Below are positions 9,099-18,905 of a stretch of DNA of 64,000 bases, piece by piece. The DNA lies in assembly GCA_039640495.1 (NCBI GenBank), contig CP046864.1, positions 1,302,001 through 1,366,000 of the forward strand. Reading direction: 5' to 3'. The notes under the pieces were generated by a model. The model was not told the DNA's origin and did not search any database. It saw only the letters and a program-made list of their open reading frames with translations. The DNA is from Rhodobacteraceae bacterium IMCC1335 (GTDB lineage Bacteria > Pseudomonadota > Alphaproteobacteria > Rhodobacterales > Rhodobacteraceae). The first letter of the stretch is position 1; every line of letters starts with the position of its first letter. The position numbers and the translations under genes were made by a program.

Positions 9099-10115
9099 AT
9101 GTCTTTTGTTAAACTAGCAATTTCCGCCTTGGTTGTAAGTGCAACATCTGCAAATTTTGCTTTTGCACGCGACAATGTGCACGCTGCAGGCTCATCAACG
9201 GTACTGCCCTATGCCACAATCGTTGCCGAGGCCTTTGGAGAAAACTTTGATTTTCCCACACCTTTGATTGAATCGGGGGGGTCAGGCGCTGGGCGTAAGA
9301 AGCTGTGCGAAGGCGTTGGCGTAAACACAACGGATATTGCCAATTCTTCAAGCCGGATCAAGCAAAGCGATATTGACACTTGCGCGGCGAATGGCGTGAA
9401 CGAAATCATGGAAGTGCGCTTCGGGTACGATGGCATTGTGTTTGCAAGCCGATTGGAAACCACGGGTTTTGAAAATCTGACGCCGATGCAGATTTATCTC
9501 GCGACCAGCGATAAATCGGTTGCTCAGAATTGGACGGAAATAGATCCGTCTATGCCTGATCGAGAGATCATGTTGTTCATTCCGGGCACCAAACATGGAA
9601 CGCGGGAAGTGTTTGAAACGAAAGTTATGCTTGCCGGATGTAAAGCTGCCGGATTTTATGAGACTTTCTTCGCGGCCAATGGAAACGATAAAAAGAAAGC
9701 TGAAAAAGAATGCTTTAAAGTGCGCACCGATGGCCGTTCCGTAGATATTGACGGGGACTACACCGAAACGTTGGCGCGTTTATCTTCGAATCCCAACGGC
9801 ATTGGCGTGTTTGGATTGAGCTTTTTGATGAACAATACCGATACAATTTATGCGGCGACAATTAACGGTGTTGAGGCATCAACGGAAACCATTGCAACCG
9901 GGGCCTATCCGGTGTCACGCCCGCTTTATTTTTACGTTAAGACTGCGCATTTAGATGCGATCCCAGGGCTTCAAGAGTTTGTTGAGTTTTTTGTAAGCGA
10001 TGACATAGCGGGCCCCGATGGGCCATTGTCGGAATATGGTTTGGTGTCCGATCCGCAGCTTGCTGAAACCCAGGATATGGTCGCAAACCGCATTCCGATG
10101 GGTCCTTTGGAATAA
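9099..10115 (+). CDS. pstS: Phosphate ABC transporter substrate-binding protein PstS
   Basis: Periplasmic high-affinity phosphate receptor. The 338-residue precursor has a signal peptide ending FAFA (residues 1-23). The mature protein opens DNVHAAGSSTVLPYATIVAEAF, the PstS signature in which backbone and serine/threonine groups bind phosphate. ESGGSGAGRKKLCEG and ANSSSRI follow, as in the alphaproteobacterial type. PGTKHGTREVFE carries another ligand loop. AGGAG stands just before the ATG. It is the first gene after the Pho box, and a stem-loop separates it from pstC, which would favour higher PstS levels. Confidence 0.95.
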   Translation: MSFVKLAISALVVSATSANFAFARDNVHAAGSSTVLPYATIVAEAFGENFDFPTPLIESGGSGAGRKKLCEGVGVNTTDIANSSSRIKQSDIDTCAANGVNEIMEVRFGYDGIVFASRLETTGFENLTPMQIYLATSDKSVAQNWTEIDPSMPDREIMLFIPGTKHGTREVFETKVMLAGCKAAGFYETFFAANGNDKKKAEKECFKVRTDGRSVDIDGDYTETLARLSSNPNGIGVFGLSFLMNNTDTIYAATINGVEASTETIATGAYPVSRPLYFYVKTAHLDAIPGLQEFVEFFVSDDIAGPDGPLSEYGLVSDPQLAETQDMVANRIPMGPLE

Positions 10116-10142
10116 TCCAAGGAGACTGTTTCAAGGGGGCGT

Positions 10143-10157
10143 GCCTCAGATTGAGGC
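10143..10157 (+). promoter_or_regulatory. Small stem-loop between pstS and pstC
   Basis: GCCTCA (10143-10148) pairs with TGAGGC (10152-10157) around the loop GAT, with looser pairing of flanking G- and C-rich stretches. It has no T-tract on the plus strand. It more likely protects the 3' end of a processed pstS message than terminates transcription. This is inference from position and structure. Confidence 0.4.
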
Positions 10158-10184
10158 GGCTCCTGCTTTGTTAAAGGTTGAAAC

Positions 10185-11639
10185 ATGAATTCTGTTTTGC
10201 CCATTCTCTTTTTGGCCTGTGTCGCTACGTTTTTTCTTTGTCGTTCGCGGTCTCTAAATTTGCGCATAAAAGGGCAAGTTATGGGTGCCTCCCCAACCCA
10301 TTGGGGTTGGTATGGCGTGATGCAAGTCAGTATTCCAATCATGCTTTTTTTATCGTTCATATGGGGGCTTGAACTTTATTTTTTCAATTCTGCGATTAAG
10401 GTTTTGGGCGCGGATTTATTTGAAACCACGGCCGATCTGCACTTGCTGCGCGAAAGCATACGCGCTTCCTTGAATGCCGGTTTGCTCGGCTTGGCGCCGC
10501 AGGGCTTTATGGGCCTGCTGATGGCCGTAATCTCATATTGGTCCGGTGGGCTTGAAACGGTTTTACCGCTTTTGGGCGAGGCTTATGATGTGGCTCATCT
10601 CGAGCTTGTTCTTCACGCTTTGCGTTTGAAAATGCAGTTTTCAACGTTGTTGCTGATCGGAACCAGCCTGATCGCATTGGGTTTTGCCCTTCGCGCCTGG
10701 CATAAAGTCTCAATCGAGTTTAATGCGCGCGAGCGGGTTGAATTTGGTGTTATCTCGGTGCTGGCGGCCTCATCCGTGGTGGCGGTTTTAACCACGGTCG
10801 GGATTGTCGTGTCGCTGCTGTCCGAAACCCTCCATTTTGCGCAAATGCACCCGATTTCCGATTTTTTATTTGGCACCGTTTGGAGCCCACAATTCCATTC
10901 TGGTGAGGTAGAAGGGTATGGGTCCGAGCTGGGTGTTTTGCCGCTTCTCTGGGGCACGTTATATATTTCTTTTGTGGCGTTGGCTTTTTCGGTTCCGATT
11001 GGGTTGTTTGCGGCGATCTACCTGTCAGAATATGCCACGCAACGCTTTCGGGATATCACCAAACCTTTGTTGGAGCTGTTGGCTGGAATTCCCACTATCG
11101 TTTATGGATTGTTTGCCTTGCTTACGGTGGGCCCGATGTTGCGGGATTCCTTTACGCAACCACTTGGCTTAGGGTCAAATTCGGATTCTGTTCTAGCGGC
11201 GGGTTTGGTGATGGGCATTATGCTTATTCCTTTTGTCAGTTCACTATCTGACGATATCATCAATGCGGTGCCTCAATCCTTGCGCGATGCGTCTTACGGG
11301 CTTGGGGCTACGCGGTCAGAGACGGTGAAAAAAGTGATTATTCCCGCCGCATTGCCTGGCATCATTGGTGCGATCCTTTTGGCCAGCAGCCGTGCAATTG
11401 GCGAAACCATGATCGTAGTTTTAGGGGCGGGTGCAGCGGCCAAGCTAAGCCTTAACCCGCTGGAAGGCATGGCAACAATCACCGCCAAAATTGTCAATCA
11501 GCTCACAGGTGATACAGAATTTGAATCGCCAGAAACCTTGGTGGCCTTTGCACTCGGGCTGTCGCTGTTTGTGATCACATTATGCTTGAATGTATTGGCG
11601 CTTTATATCGTGCGCAAATACCGTGAAGAATATGAATAG
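10185..11639 (+). CDS. pstC: Phosphate ABC transporter permease PstC
   Basis: Inner-membrane permease subunit, 484 residues. This is longer than enterobacterial PstC because of an N-terminal extension with extra membrane segments (about 1-20, 46-70, 100-125), which is usual in alphaproteobacteria. The C-terminal half has the permease domain with SVPIGLFAAIYLSEYA, GIPTIVYGLFALLTVGPMLRD and the EAA-type loop SLRDASYGLGATRSETVKKVIIPAALPG, which contacts PstB. AAAGG stands seven bases before the ATG. pstA follows after 11 bases. Confidence 0.94.
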   Translation: MNSVLPILFLACVATFFLCRSRSLNLRIKGQVMGASPTHWGWYGVMQVSIPIMLFLSFIWGLELYFFNSAIKVLGADLFETTADLHLLRESIRASLNAGLLGLAPQGFMGLLMAVISYWSGGLETVLPLLGEAYDVAHLELVLHALRLKMQFSTLLLIGTSLIALGFALRAWHKVSIEFNARERVEFGVISVLAASSVVAVLTTVGIVVSLLSETLHFAQMHPISDFLFGTVWSPQFHSGEVEGYGSELGVLPLLWGTLYISFVALAFSVPIGLFAAIYLSEYATQRFRDITKPLLELLAGIPTIVYGLFALLTVGPMLRDSFTQPLGLGSNSDSVLAAGLVMGIMLIPFVSSLSDDIINAVPQSLRDASYGLGATRSETVKKVIIPAALPGIIGAILLASSRAIGETMIVVLGAGAAAKLSLNPLEGMATITAKIVNQLTGDTEFESPETLVAFALGLSLFVITLCLNVLALYIVRKYREEYE

Positions 11640-11650
11640 GGATTAAGGTT

Positions 11651-12937
11651 TTGGATTTAAAAGCCCGTCACGCGAAAGAAATGCGCTTCAAGATATATGG
11701 CCTATCAGCGATAACGCTGGGTTTGCTGTGCGTGCTAGCCTTATTCAGCTCGGTCTTGGCTGCGGGTCTGCCGGCCTTCAAACAAACCTTCATTCAGCTG
11801 CAGATGGATTTGCCCGCTGCTAAACTGGATAAAACCGGTACGCGGGATCCTGAAAAGATGAAAAAAGTCTCAACGATCGGCTATTCAAAGGTGATCCGGG
11901 ATCAATTGCAGCAAAACCTGAAAGATGCGGGGATCGACTTTTCAAAATTGGATAAAAAGCAGCTTAAGAATATGATCTCAAAAGAGGCGCCTGCTCAGTT
12001 GCGCGATGCAGTGTTAGAGGATCCATCTCTGCTTGACCGACCGTTTGACTTTGAAGTTTTGGCCAATGGCCGGATTGACGGGTATTACAAAGGGCGGGTG
12101 ACTTTCGAAACCGCCGCGCTTGATGTTATGATTTCGCCAGATCAGCTGGTTTTGGCAGATGCTATGAAAGCCGCGGGTCTATTAAAGACGCGGTTCAACG
12201 GGCAATTTTTATATTGGCCTGACGCCTCTGACTTGCGGCCAGAAGCAGCGGGCTTGGGTGTGGCCTTGCTTGGCTCGCTTTATATGGTGATAATCGTTTT
12301 TGTTTTGGCCGTGCCTCTTTCTGTATGCACAGCGGTTTTCCTAGAGGAATTTGCTCCGAAAAATTGGTTTACCGATTTGATTGAAATAAATATTTCAAAC
12401 TTGGCGGCGGTGCCCTCGATCGTGTTTGGGATTTTGGGGCTGTCGCTTTTTATTAATTTTATGGATTTGCCTCAATCAGCCCCGATTGTTGGAGGTTTGT
12501 GCCTGACATTGATGACTTTGCCAACCGTGATAATTGCCGCGCGCGCCGCGATCAAAGCGGTGCCACCCTCGATCAAATCTGCAGCGCTAGGGCTTGGCGC
12601 ATCCCGCGTTCAGGCGGTGTTTCATCACGTATTGCCCTCAGCAGCGCCTGGTATTTTAACAGGCACTATTCTGGGCCTTGCTCAAGCGCTGGGGGAAACC
12701 GCACCTTTGCTGTTGATCGGGATGGTGGCTTTTGTGCGCGAATACCCATCGCTGTCTCCCGATGGTATTTTTGATCCCTCAACGGCGCTGCCCGTGCAAA
12801 TATATAATTGGACGGTCAGAGGTGACCCAGCCTTTGTTGAGCGCGCCTCGGGTGCCATTATCGTCTTATTATGTTTTATGATAACAATGAATGCTCTGGC
12901 GATAATCCTGCGCCGCCGCGTTGAAAAACGGTGGTAG
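11651..12937 (+). CDS. pstA: Phosphate ABC transporter permease PstA
   Basis: Second permease subunit, 428 residues from a TTG start with AGGGA about eight bases upstream; ATG 11681 is a possible later start. After a first membrane segment (about 16-35) there is a long, charged, probably periplasmic insert of about 150 residues, as in alphaproteobacterial PstA with a DUF3333 domain. The membrane domain contains AVPLSVCTAVFLEEFAPK, LAAVPSIVFGILGLSLFINF and the ATPase-contacting loop SIKSAALGLGASRVQAVFHHVLPSA. It pairs with PstC in the translocation channel. Confidence 0.93.
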   Translation: MDLKARHAKEMRFKIYGLSAITLGLLCVLALFSSVLAAGLPAFKQTFIQLQMDLPAAKLDKTGTRDPEKMKKVSTIGYSKVIRDQLQQNLKDAGIDFSKLDKKQLKNMISKEAPAQLRDAVLEDPSLLDRPFDFEVLANGRIDGYYKGRVTFETAALDVMISPDQLVLADAMKAAGLLKTRFNGQFLYWPDASDLRPEAAGLGVALLGSLYMVIIVFVLAVPLSVCTAVFLEEFAPKNWFTDLIEINISNLAAVPSIVFGILGLSLFINFMDLPQSAPIVGGLCLTLMTLPTVIIAARAAIKAVPPSIKSAALGLGASRVQAVFHHVLPSAAPGILTGTILGLAQALGETAPLLLIGMVAFVREYPSLSPDGIFDPSTALPVQIYNWTVRGDPAFVERASGAIIVLLCFMITMNALAIILRRRVEKRW

Positions 12938-12940
12938 GAT

Positions 12941-13726
12941 ATGCTTGATACAAATATGGAAGAAACCGTGTCTGATAAATCAAAAATAGTCGCTCAAGAT
13001 GTGCGCGTGCTTTATGGTGATAAAGAGGCTCTTAGAGATGTGAATATTCGTATTTCTGAGAAAATGGTAACCGCCTTCATTGGTCCCTCAGGCTGCGGAA
13101 AATCAACTTTTTTAAGATGTTTCAACCGGATGAACGATACGATTTCGGGATGTCGTGTTGAAGGAAGAATTATGTTTGACGATCACGATATATCGCAAAT
13201 AGATCCAGTGATGCTGCGGGCCAAGATTGGCATGGTGTTTCAAAAGCCCAACCCATTTCCAAAGTCTATTTATGACAATGTTGCCTATGGCCCGCGCATA
13301 CATGGCCGGGCGCAGAATAAAGCAGAGTTGGATAAAATTGTTGAAAAGGCGCTGCGCCGCGGCGCCATTTGGGATGAGGTGAAAGACCGGCTGCACACCT
13401 CCGGAACCGGCTTGTCGGGCGGGCAGCAGCAGCGCTTATGCATTGCCCGCGCAATCGCCACAGAGCCTGAAGTTTTGCTGATGGACGAGCCATGTTCTGC
13501 GCTTGATCCCATCGCGACCGCGCAAATCGAAGAATTGATCAGCGAGTTACAACAAAACTACTCTGTGATTATCGTTACCCATTCGATGCAGCAAGCGGCC
13601 CGAGTTAGCCAAAAAACTGCTTTTTTCCACCTTGGTAATTTGGTCGAGTTTGACGATACGAGTGCGATTTTCACAAATCCGAAAGATGCCCGTACCGAAA
13701 GTTACATCACGGGCCGGATCGGCTAA
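12941..13726 (+). CDS. pstB: Phosphate ABC transporter ATP-binding protein PstB
   Basis: ATPase subunit, 261 residues. Walker A is GPSGCGKST at 48-56, the Q-loop [21 protein letters not shown], the ABC signature [14 protein letters not shown] at 158-171, Walker [13 protein letters not shown] at 179-190 and the switch histidine in [14 protein letters not shown]. The phosphate-family trait of two stacked prolines in the Q-loop region is present. Start ATG 12941 follows pstA by three bases; a second in-frame ATG at 12956 is possible. It ends 10 bases before phoU. Confidence 0.96.
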   Translation: MLDTNMEETVSDKSKIVAQDVRVLYGDKEALRDVNIRISEKMVTAFIGPSGCGKSTFLRCFNRMNDTISGCRVEGRIMFDDHDISQIDPVMLRAKIGMVFQKPNPFPKSIYDNVAYGPRIHGRAQNKAELDKIVEKALRRGAIWDEVKDRLHTSGTGLSGGQQQRLCIARAIATEPEVLLMDEPCSALDPIATAQIEELISELQQNYSVIIVTHSMQQAARVSQKTAFFHLGNLVEFDDTSAIFTNPKDARTESYITGRIG

Positions 13727-13736
13727 GGAGGCTTCC

Positions 13737-14456
13737 ATGGTAGAAAAACATATTGTCAGCGGATTTGATAAAGACCTAGAAACAATAGAAGCCCTGATCA
13801 TGAAAATGGGGGGGCTTGTTGAGGCATCAATCGCAGATGCGACCCGCTCATTTGAAACCCGTGATAATCCATTGGCAGAAGAGCTGATCGCGCGCGATAA
13901 ATTGATTGACCAGCTTGAAGCGTCGATCAATGCGCAGGCTGCGCGGGTTTTGGCTTTGCGCTCTCCTAACGCGGTCGATTTAAGGTTGATCCTGTCGGTG
14001 ATTAAAGTCAGTGGCAACCTTGAACGCATTGGCGATTATTCAAAAAATATGGCCAAGCGCACAGGCGTGCTATTGGAGCTGCCCGAGATAGAAAATGCGG
14101 GGTCATCTTTGCGACGTTTGGGGCGCGAGGTTGAGCTGATGTTAAAAGATGCGTTGGATGCTTATATTCAACGTGATCCGGATTTGGCAGAGCGGGTGAT
14201 TTTAAAAGACCGTGATGTTGACCAGCTGTATAACGGAATGTTCCGGCAATTCTTAACGTTTATGATGGAAGATCCGCGCAATATCACGGCCTGCATGCAT
14301 TTGCATTTCATCGCTAAGAATATCGAACGCATGGGCGATCATGTGACCTCAATTTGCGAACAAGTTGTCTTTTTGGCAACTGGCGAGCTTCCCAGCGACC
14401 CGCGCCCAAAGGGCGATCTTACATCGCTGGACCCTGATATCAGCTTAAGAAAATAA
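13737..14456 (+). CDS. phoU: Phosphate signalling complex protein PhoU
   Basis: Cytoplasmic negative regulator that links Pst transport to PhoR. The 239-residue protein is two three-helix bundles with internal similarity. The first half has EALIMKMGGLVEASIADA and RLILSVIKVSGNLERIGDYSKNMAKR. The second repeats the metal-binding pattern in ACMHLHFIAKNIERMGDHVTSICEQV. The open frame extends left to 13632 inside pstB, but AAGGAG at 13725-13730 selects ATG 13737. Confidence 0.94.
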   Translation: MVEKHIVSGFDKDLETIEALIMKMGGLVEASIADATRSFETRDNPLAEELIARDKLIDQLEASINAQAARVLALRSPNAVDLRLILSVIKVSGNLERIGDYSKNMAKRTGVLLELPEIENAGSSLRRLGREVELMLKDALDAYIQRDPDLAERVILKDRDVDQLYNGMFRQFLTFMMEDPRNITACMHLHFIAKNIERMGDHVTSICEQVVFLATGELPSDPRPKGDLTSLDPDISLRK

Positions 14457-14469
14457 TTGGACGCGCCGC

Positions 14470-15153
14470 ATGGTAAAACCATCGATCTTGATTGTGGAAG
14501 ATGAGCCGTCACAGCGTGAGATCTTGTGCTATAATCTAGCAGCCGAAGGCTATGAGGTGTTGATCGCCGAGAATGGTGAAGAAGCGCTTCTGGTCGTGGA
14601 TGAAGCGTCACCCGACATAATTTTGTTGGATTGGATGATGCCATTGGTCTCAGGTATTGAAGTGTGCCGTCGTTTGAAACTGAATCGGGAAACGCGGGAA
14701 ATCCCAATTATTATGCTCTCTGCGCGCTCAGAAGAAGTTGATAAGGTACGTGGTTTGGAAACCGGCGCAGATGATTACATGATCAAACCTTATTCGGTGA
14801 TTGAATTAATGGCGCGGGTGCGCGGCCAGTTACGTCGAACGCGCGCCGCCGCGATGGGACAAAAATTGCGATTTGAGGATATTGTTTTGGACGCTGAAAC
14901 CTTTGAAGTGTTTCGGGATAACCAGCCGCTGAAACTTGGTCCGACTGAATTTAGATTACTCAGTGTTTTTATGGAAAAGCCGCGCCGCGTTTGGAGCCGG
15001 GATCAGCTGCTTGATCGCGTTTGGTCGCGTGAAACCGATGTCGAAACGCGCACGGTTGATGTTCATATAGGACGTCTTCGCAAGGCCTTGTGCCAGAATG
15101 GCGGTAGAGATCTTTTACGCACAGTGCGCGGTGCTGGATACGCATTGGGTTGA
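14470..15153 (+). CDS. phoB: Phosphate regulon response regulator PhoB
   Basis: OmpR/PhoB-family transcription factor, 227 residues. The receiver has acidic residues D11/E12, the phosphorylation site D54 (ILLDWMMP), and the conserved lysine in DDYMIKPYS. The C-terminal winged helix has LGPTEFRLLSVFMEKPRRVWSRDQLLDRVW and TRTVDVHIGRLRKAL. It is expected to bind the Pho box at 8981-9009. It follows phoU by 13 bases and ends the locus. Confidence 0.95.
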   Translation: MVKPSILIVEDEPSQREILCYNLAAEGYEVLIAENGEEALLVVDEASPDIILLDWMMPLVSGIEVCRRLKLNRETREIPIIMLSARSEEVDKVRGLETGADDYMIKPYSVIELMARVRGQLRRTRAAAMGQKLRFEDIVLDAETFEVFRDNQPLKLGPTEFRLLSVFMEKPRRVWSRDQLLDRVWSRETDVETRTVDVHIGRLRKALCQNGGRDLLRTVRGAGYALG

Positions 15154-15330
15154 AACTGTTTCAATTTTGACCGGGGGGGCGACAGAGCGTTTGAACTGCA
15201 CATAAAAGCCGCGGTTCCGCCTGAATGATGGTGGATTTAATGAAAAAAAAATTCGCGATTGCGCTGTAACTTTTCTGATATTCAGGTCATATTGGTGCTA
15301 ATTCAAAAAAGCAGCCTTGGGGATATCGAT

Positions 15331-16554
15331 ATGAAAGATGCAACTGACGTGATCAGCGCGAAAGATCGGCCAAATCTAAGCAGTTTCGATTGGCAAGATC
15401 CGTTCAATTTTTCAGATCAGTTGACCGAGGAAGAACGCATGTTGCAAGAATCTGTGCGAAGCTTTGCGCAGAATGAATTGCAGCCCCGAATTTTGAACGC
15501 CTATCGAAATGCGACTGTTGAGCCAGAGATTTTTCGGGAAATGGGGGCGCTGGGCTTGTTGGGAATAACCGTACCTGAAGAATATGGCGGGTTAGGCGCA
15601 GGCTATGTGGCTTACGGGGTTGTGGCCCGCGAAGTTGAACGCGTTGACAGTGGCTATCGTTCGATGATGTCGGTGCAGTCAAGCCTGGTGATGTATCCGA
15701 TTCACGCCTATGGTTCCGAGGAACAACGCAACAAATATCTGCCTGGCTTGGCAGAAGGGCGCCTTATTGGCTGCTTTGGATTGACCGAAGCAGATGCGGG
15801 GTCGGATCCGGCAGGCATGAAAACGCGGGCGATTAAAACTGCGGATGGGTATCGACTGACAGGATCTAAAATGTGGATTTCGAATGCGCCGATCGCGGAT
15901 GTCTTCGTGGTGTGGGCCAAATCAGATGCGCATGATGGTGCCATCAGGGGGTTCATTTTGGAAAAAGGGATGGCGGGTCTGACTGCTCCTAAAATTGATG
16001 GCAAACTGTCGTTGCGGGCCTCAGTCACCGGCGAGATTGTGTTGGATAATGTCGAAGTCTCAGAAGATGCTTTGCTGCCCAATATTTCAGGATTGAAAGG
16101 GCCTTTTGGCTGCTTAAACAGAGCGCGCTATGGCATCAGCTGGGGCGTTATGGGCGCGGCTGAGTTCTGTTGGCATGCGGCCCGACAATATGGCCTCGAC
16201 CGCAAACAATTTCACCGGCCAATTGCGCAGACGCAATTGTTTCAGAAAAAGCTGGCGGATATGCAAACGGAAATCGCTTTAGGATTGCAAGCGTCGCTGC
16301 GGGTGGGGCGTTTGTTGGATCAAGCTGAAGCCGCGCCAGAGATGATCAGCTTGATCAAACGTAACAATTGCGGCAAAGCGCTGGATATTGCACGCCTTGC
16401 GCGGGATATGCATGGTGGCAATGGTATTTCGGATGAATATCAAGTGATGCGCCACATGAATAATCTGGAAACGGTGAACACCTATGAGGGCACGCATGAT
16501 GTGCATGCGTTGATCCTAGGTCGTGCCCAAACCGGTTTGCAAGCGTTTTTCTAG
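15331..16554 (+). CDS. gcdH: Glutaryl-CoA dehydrogenase
   Basis: FAD-dependent acyl-CoA dehydrogenase that oxidises and decarboxylates glutaryl-CoA to crotonyl-CoA in lysine/tryptophan-type degradation. The 407-residue protein has the [17 protein letters not shown] opening of Gcd[19 protein letters not shown] at the flavin site, [18 protein letters not shown], and the catalytic glutamate region [38 protein letters not shown] is GcdH-like rather than short-chain type. ATG 15331 was chosen over the longer frame at 15259 because a GGGGA stretch precedes it and alignment starts there. It has its own transcription unit. Confidence 0.92.
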   Translation: MKDATDVISAKDRPNLSSFDWQDPFNFSDQLTEEERMLQESVRSFAQNELQPRILNAYRNATVEPEIFREMGALGLLGITVPEEYGGLGAGYVAYGVVAREVERVDSGYRSMMSVQSSLVMYPIHAYGSEEQRNKYLPGLAEGRLIGCFGLTEADAGSDPAGMKTRAIKTADGYRLTGSKMWISNAPIADVFVVWAKSDAHDGAIRGFILEKGMAGLTAPKIDGKLSLRASVTGEIVLDNVEVSEDALLPNISGLKGPFGCLNRARYGISWGVMGAAEFCWHAARQYGLDRKQFHRPIAQTQLFQKKLADMQTEIALGLQASLRVGRLLDQAEAAPEMISLIKRNNCGKALDIARLARDMHGGNGISDEYQVMRHMNNLETVNTYEGTHDVHALILGRAQTGLQAFF

Positions 16555-16685
16555 CCGCTCAAGGGCATCTAACGTTTGCTGCAAGCGCTGGCTTTTAGAC
16601 CAGTCAAAGGCTCTTTTATTTCCCCATGTGGTTCAAATACCGCGTGGCGCGCAAAGGCTGGCCATTACCCTTTCGGTTTAAGAAT

Positions 16686-16711
16686 CGATCTGCACCAATT
16701 GGCGCAGATTC
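16686..16711. terminator. Possible bidirectional hairpin between convergent genes
   Basis: ATCTGC and GCAGAT pair around the loop ACCAATTGGC, with AAGAAT/ATTCTT able to extend the stem across a four-base bulge. It lies between the convergent gcdH and the DapA-like gene. There is no long T-tract on either strand, so termination is only a suggestion. Confidence 0.3.
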
Positions 16712-16771
16712 TTCGACATATGAACATCGGCATCCATGAAATGTCATTAACATAGATCCCAATAACGCCCC

Positions 16772-17680
16772 TCACGCAGCCTGACCTGTGATTTTTGAAA
16801 TTGATTTATTCATTGTATCTATCATCGCTTCTAACCGGTCTTTTTCGTCTTGTGCTAAGGGATGAAGCGGCTTGCGCGGGGGGCCAGCATCGATCCCGCG
16901 CGTGTTCACGCCATGTTTGACAGATTGCACAAACCTTCCTTGCGTTTCAAAAGCCTGCATCAATGGCAGCATGGCCGACATGATCGCCCGACCTTTGACA
17001 AAATCGCTTTCGATCACGCAGGCCTGATAAAGCGCGATATGGGCCTCTGGTGCAAAATTGGAACCCGCGCAAACCCAGCTGCGCCCGCCCCTAGCAAAAA
17101 ACTCAAGCGCGCCAGAACTGTTTCCGCAGGATAGGTCGATTTGAGGATACGCGCGCGCAGTGGTATGCAAATGCTCCGGATCGCCGCTGCTATCGATCAA
17201 CGCGCATGGATGATGGGATGCAACAATTTGAGCAAGACAGCTTTCATTCAGATTAACCGATAGTCGCTGCGGATCATTGTGCAATATAAGCGGTAACCTG
17301 GCTGCGCGCTCAATGGCCAAAACATGCGCTGCGATTTCAGGGCCCGTTGGAAGCGCTATCGGCGGCGCTGTGACCAGAACTGCATCTGCCGCCTGCACCT
17401 TGGCTTGACGGGCATATTCGATGCACTCTTCGGTACGTATCGCGCTGGTGCCGATAATCATGGGCACGCGCCCTGCAATCATTTCTTTTGCCAATCGCAT
17501 CAAATAGACGCGTTCTTTCATCGACATTGCATAATATTCACCCTCCGTGCCCGCCACAATTAATCCATGAATGCCAGCGTCGATCAAAAGGTCGATGCTG
17601 GCTTGCATGGCCTGTTTGTTTAACGTGAAATCCTTGTGGAACGGGGTGACAAGTGGGGTATAAACACCCTCAAATTTCAT
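16772..17680 (-). CDS. DapA/NanA-family TIM-barrel protein lacking the Schiff-base lysine
   Basis: A 302-residue protein clearly built on the dihydrodipicolinate synthase/N-acetylneuraminate lyase fold (YTPLVTPFHKDFTLN opening, GIHGLIVAGTEGEYYAMS near 37-52). The defining catalytic residues are changed. The lysine of the usual IKExSGD stretch is Ile162 (ALIDSSGD, codon ATC). The YNxP tyrosine is His134 (HNDPQR). The GTTGE threonine pair is GTEGE. The canonical aldolase mechanism through a lysine Schiff base therefore cannot operate at this position. It may be a binding or regulatory protein or use a different chemistry. It stands alone, convergent with gcdH. Fold is near certain; function is unknown. 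Confidence 0.85.
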   Translation of the reverse strand: MKFEGVYTPLVTPFHKDFTLNKQAMQASIDLLIDAGIHGLIVAGTEGEYYAMSMKERVYLMRLAKEMIAGRVPMIIGTSAIRTEECIEYARQAKVQAADAVLVTAPPIALPTGPEIAAHVLAIERAARLPLILHNDPQRLSVNLNESCLAQIVASHHPCALIDSSGDPEHLHTTARAYPQIDLSCGNSSGALEFFARGGRSWVCAGSNFAPEAHIALYQACVIESDFVKGRAIMSAMLPLMQAFETQGRFVQSVKHGVNTRGIDAGPPRKPLHPLAQDEKDRLEAMIDTMNKSISKITGQAA

Positions 17681-18065
17681 GTTTTACTCCATCTATAAGG
17701 GTAAAGCGGCTTATCGCATGGCCGCAAATTCGGGCGTCTTGCCCTGATCTTTGCTGTGAATTATTTGGCCCCTTGCCGGCTACGCGGTTACGCAAAGATG
17801 TTTTATTATTTGAACTAATCATTGCACCATGTCAGTTCGGACTCTTTGTCAATCTAGCGCGATGCGTGAAGAGATCCATCTTTAAGGCTTAAAGATGTTC
17901 AAGATGGCCGCAGAACCACTTTGCAAAAGCTCACATGCAGTTTGTTTTAGGATCGAACGTAGCACTGTTTAGGCTGTTGCTAAAATGCGTTTTAAGGTTG
18001 TAACGCGCAGATATCTTAGCAATTTAGATACGTTCACTTCTGCCAGACCCGTCTTCTTGAATGCG
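17681..18065. other. Intergenic region without a supported gene
   Basis: This 385-base stretch lies upstream of the leftward DapA-like gene and downstream of the leftward DUF2938 gene. Short open frames exist but none has a ribosome site or recognisable product. It should hold the DapA-like gene's promoter; I could not identify its elements. Confidence 0.5.
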
Positions 18066-18539
18066 CTAAAACAGAAGCGCGGTGCACCACATTCCGAGCC
18101 CAAAAACGCTATGGCCAAGCAATCCCATCGCGCGCCCAAAATGCGGGTTCGGGGTTTTTGATAAGGCGATGCCAAGCCCCAAACCGGGATGCAATAAAAA
18201 CCATCCTGCGGCGATTGTGGCAACAGAAAACACCCAAACAGGCAGGAAGCTTGGGTCCCTTAGCCAGTCTGCTCCTATTAAAGCAATGAAAACAACGCCG
18301 TAGATTATACCCACGCCATAATGGAAGGCCCAGCCGATGCGGGTTTCACCAGCCGTTTCTTGCGCGATTTGAATATCTGAATGAAAAACCACGCCATGTT
18401 TTAAGTGGAACACCCATCTGCCAACCAATCCCCAATTGGGGGGCGCAATCGCAAAGACGCGATTTAACAGAACCGACCATAGATCCATGAACACGGTTCC
18501 CCCAATTCCAACTGCGCTTGCCAAAAGAAGATTGCTCAT
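18066..18539 (-). CDS. DUF2938 family integral membrane protein
   Basis: A 157-residue hydrophobic protein with about four membrane segments (roughly 5-25, 75-95, 100-120, 135-155). The N-terminal GIGGTVFMDLWSVLLNRVF and the internal FHYGVGIIYGVVFIALIGA are DUF2938-like, as is HPGLGLGIALSKTP. The family has no established function. It stands alone between two intergenic stretches. Start ATG 18539 is the first in frame. Confidence 0.8.
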   Translation of the reverse strand: MSNLLLASAVGIGGTVFMDLWSVLLNRVFAIAPPNWGLVGRWVFHLKHGVVFHSDIQIAQETAGETRIGWAFHYGVGIIYGVVFIALIGADWLRDPSFLPVWVFSVATIAAGWFLLHPGLGLGIALSKTPNPHFGRAMGLLGHSVFGLGMWCTALLF

Positions 18540-18905
18540 GCTTGCCTCTGATCAAATTTGAGTTCTGTCAGTATAACCATCGCTATCATACTGAACTAGA
18601 TAAAAAAGTTACTATCAGCTTGCAGGATACCTAAAGAAGTCAGAGCTATCAATTTGACCCTATTCTGCGGCTTGCAGGGCGTATTGCGGGGCTGTTTTTA
18701 ATGCCCTGTGATCATCTTCCGTTGGGTGAAACAGCCGTTTTCCAACGCGCAATTTCTATTTGTCGGGTTGGGTTCTGGAAAATTTACAGATTTTTGATCT
18801 AGGTTGGCAAAGAAGTCGCTGCTCGCGCGCGCCTCACATCAACTTACATCATGTATAACATGTGCTAAGGTCGATTGATTATTGGTAATTTTCAGGAGCT
18901 GAGGC
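18540..18905. promoter_or_regulatory. Intergenic region with a palindromic candidate operator (18850-18862)
   Basis: This 366-base gap separates the divergent DUF2938 and cupin genes. The only marked element is CATGT-ATA-ACATG at 18850-18862, a perfect inverted repeat 44 bases before the cupin start. Its form resembles GntR-family operators, but no regulator gene adjoins it. The rest shows no supported gene. CAGGAGCTGAGGC before ATG 18906 provides the cupin ribosome site. Confidence 0.45.
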
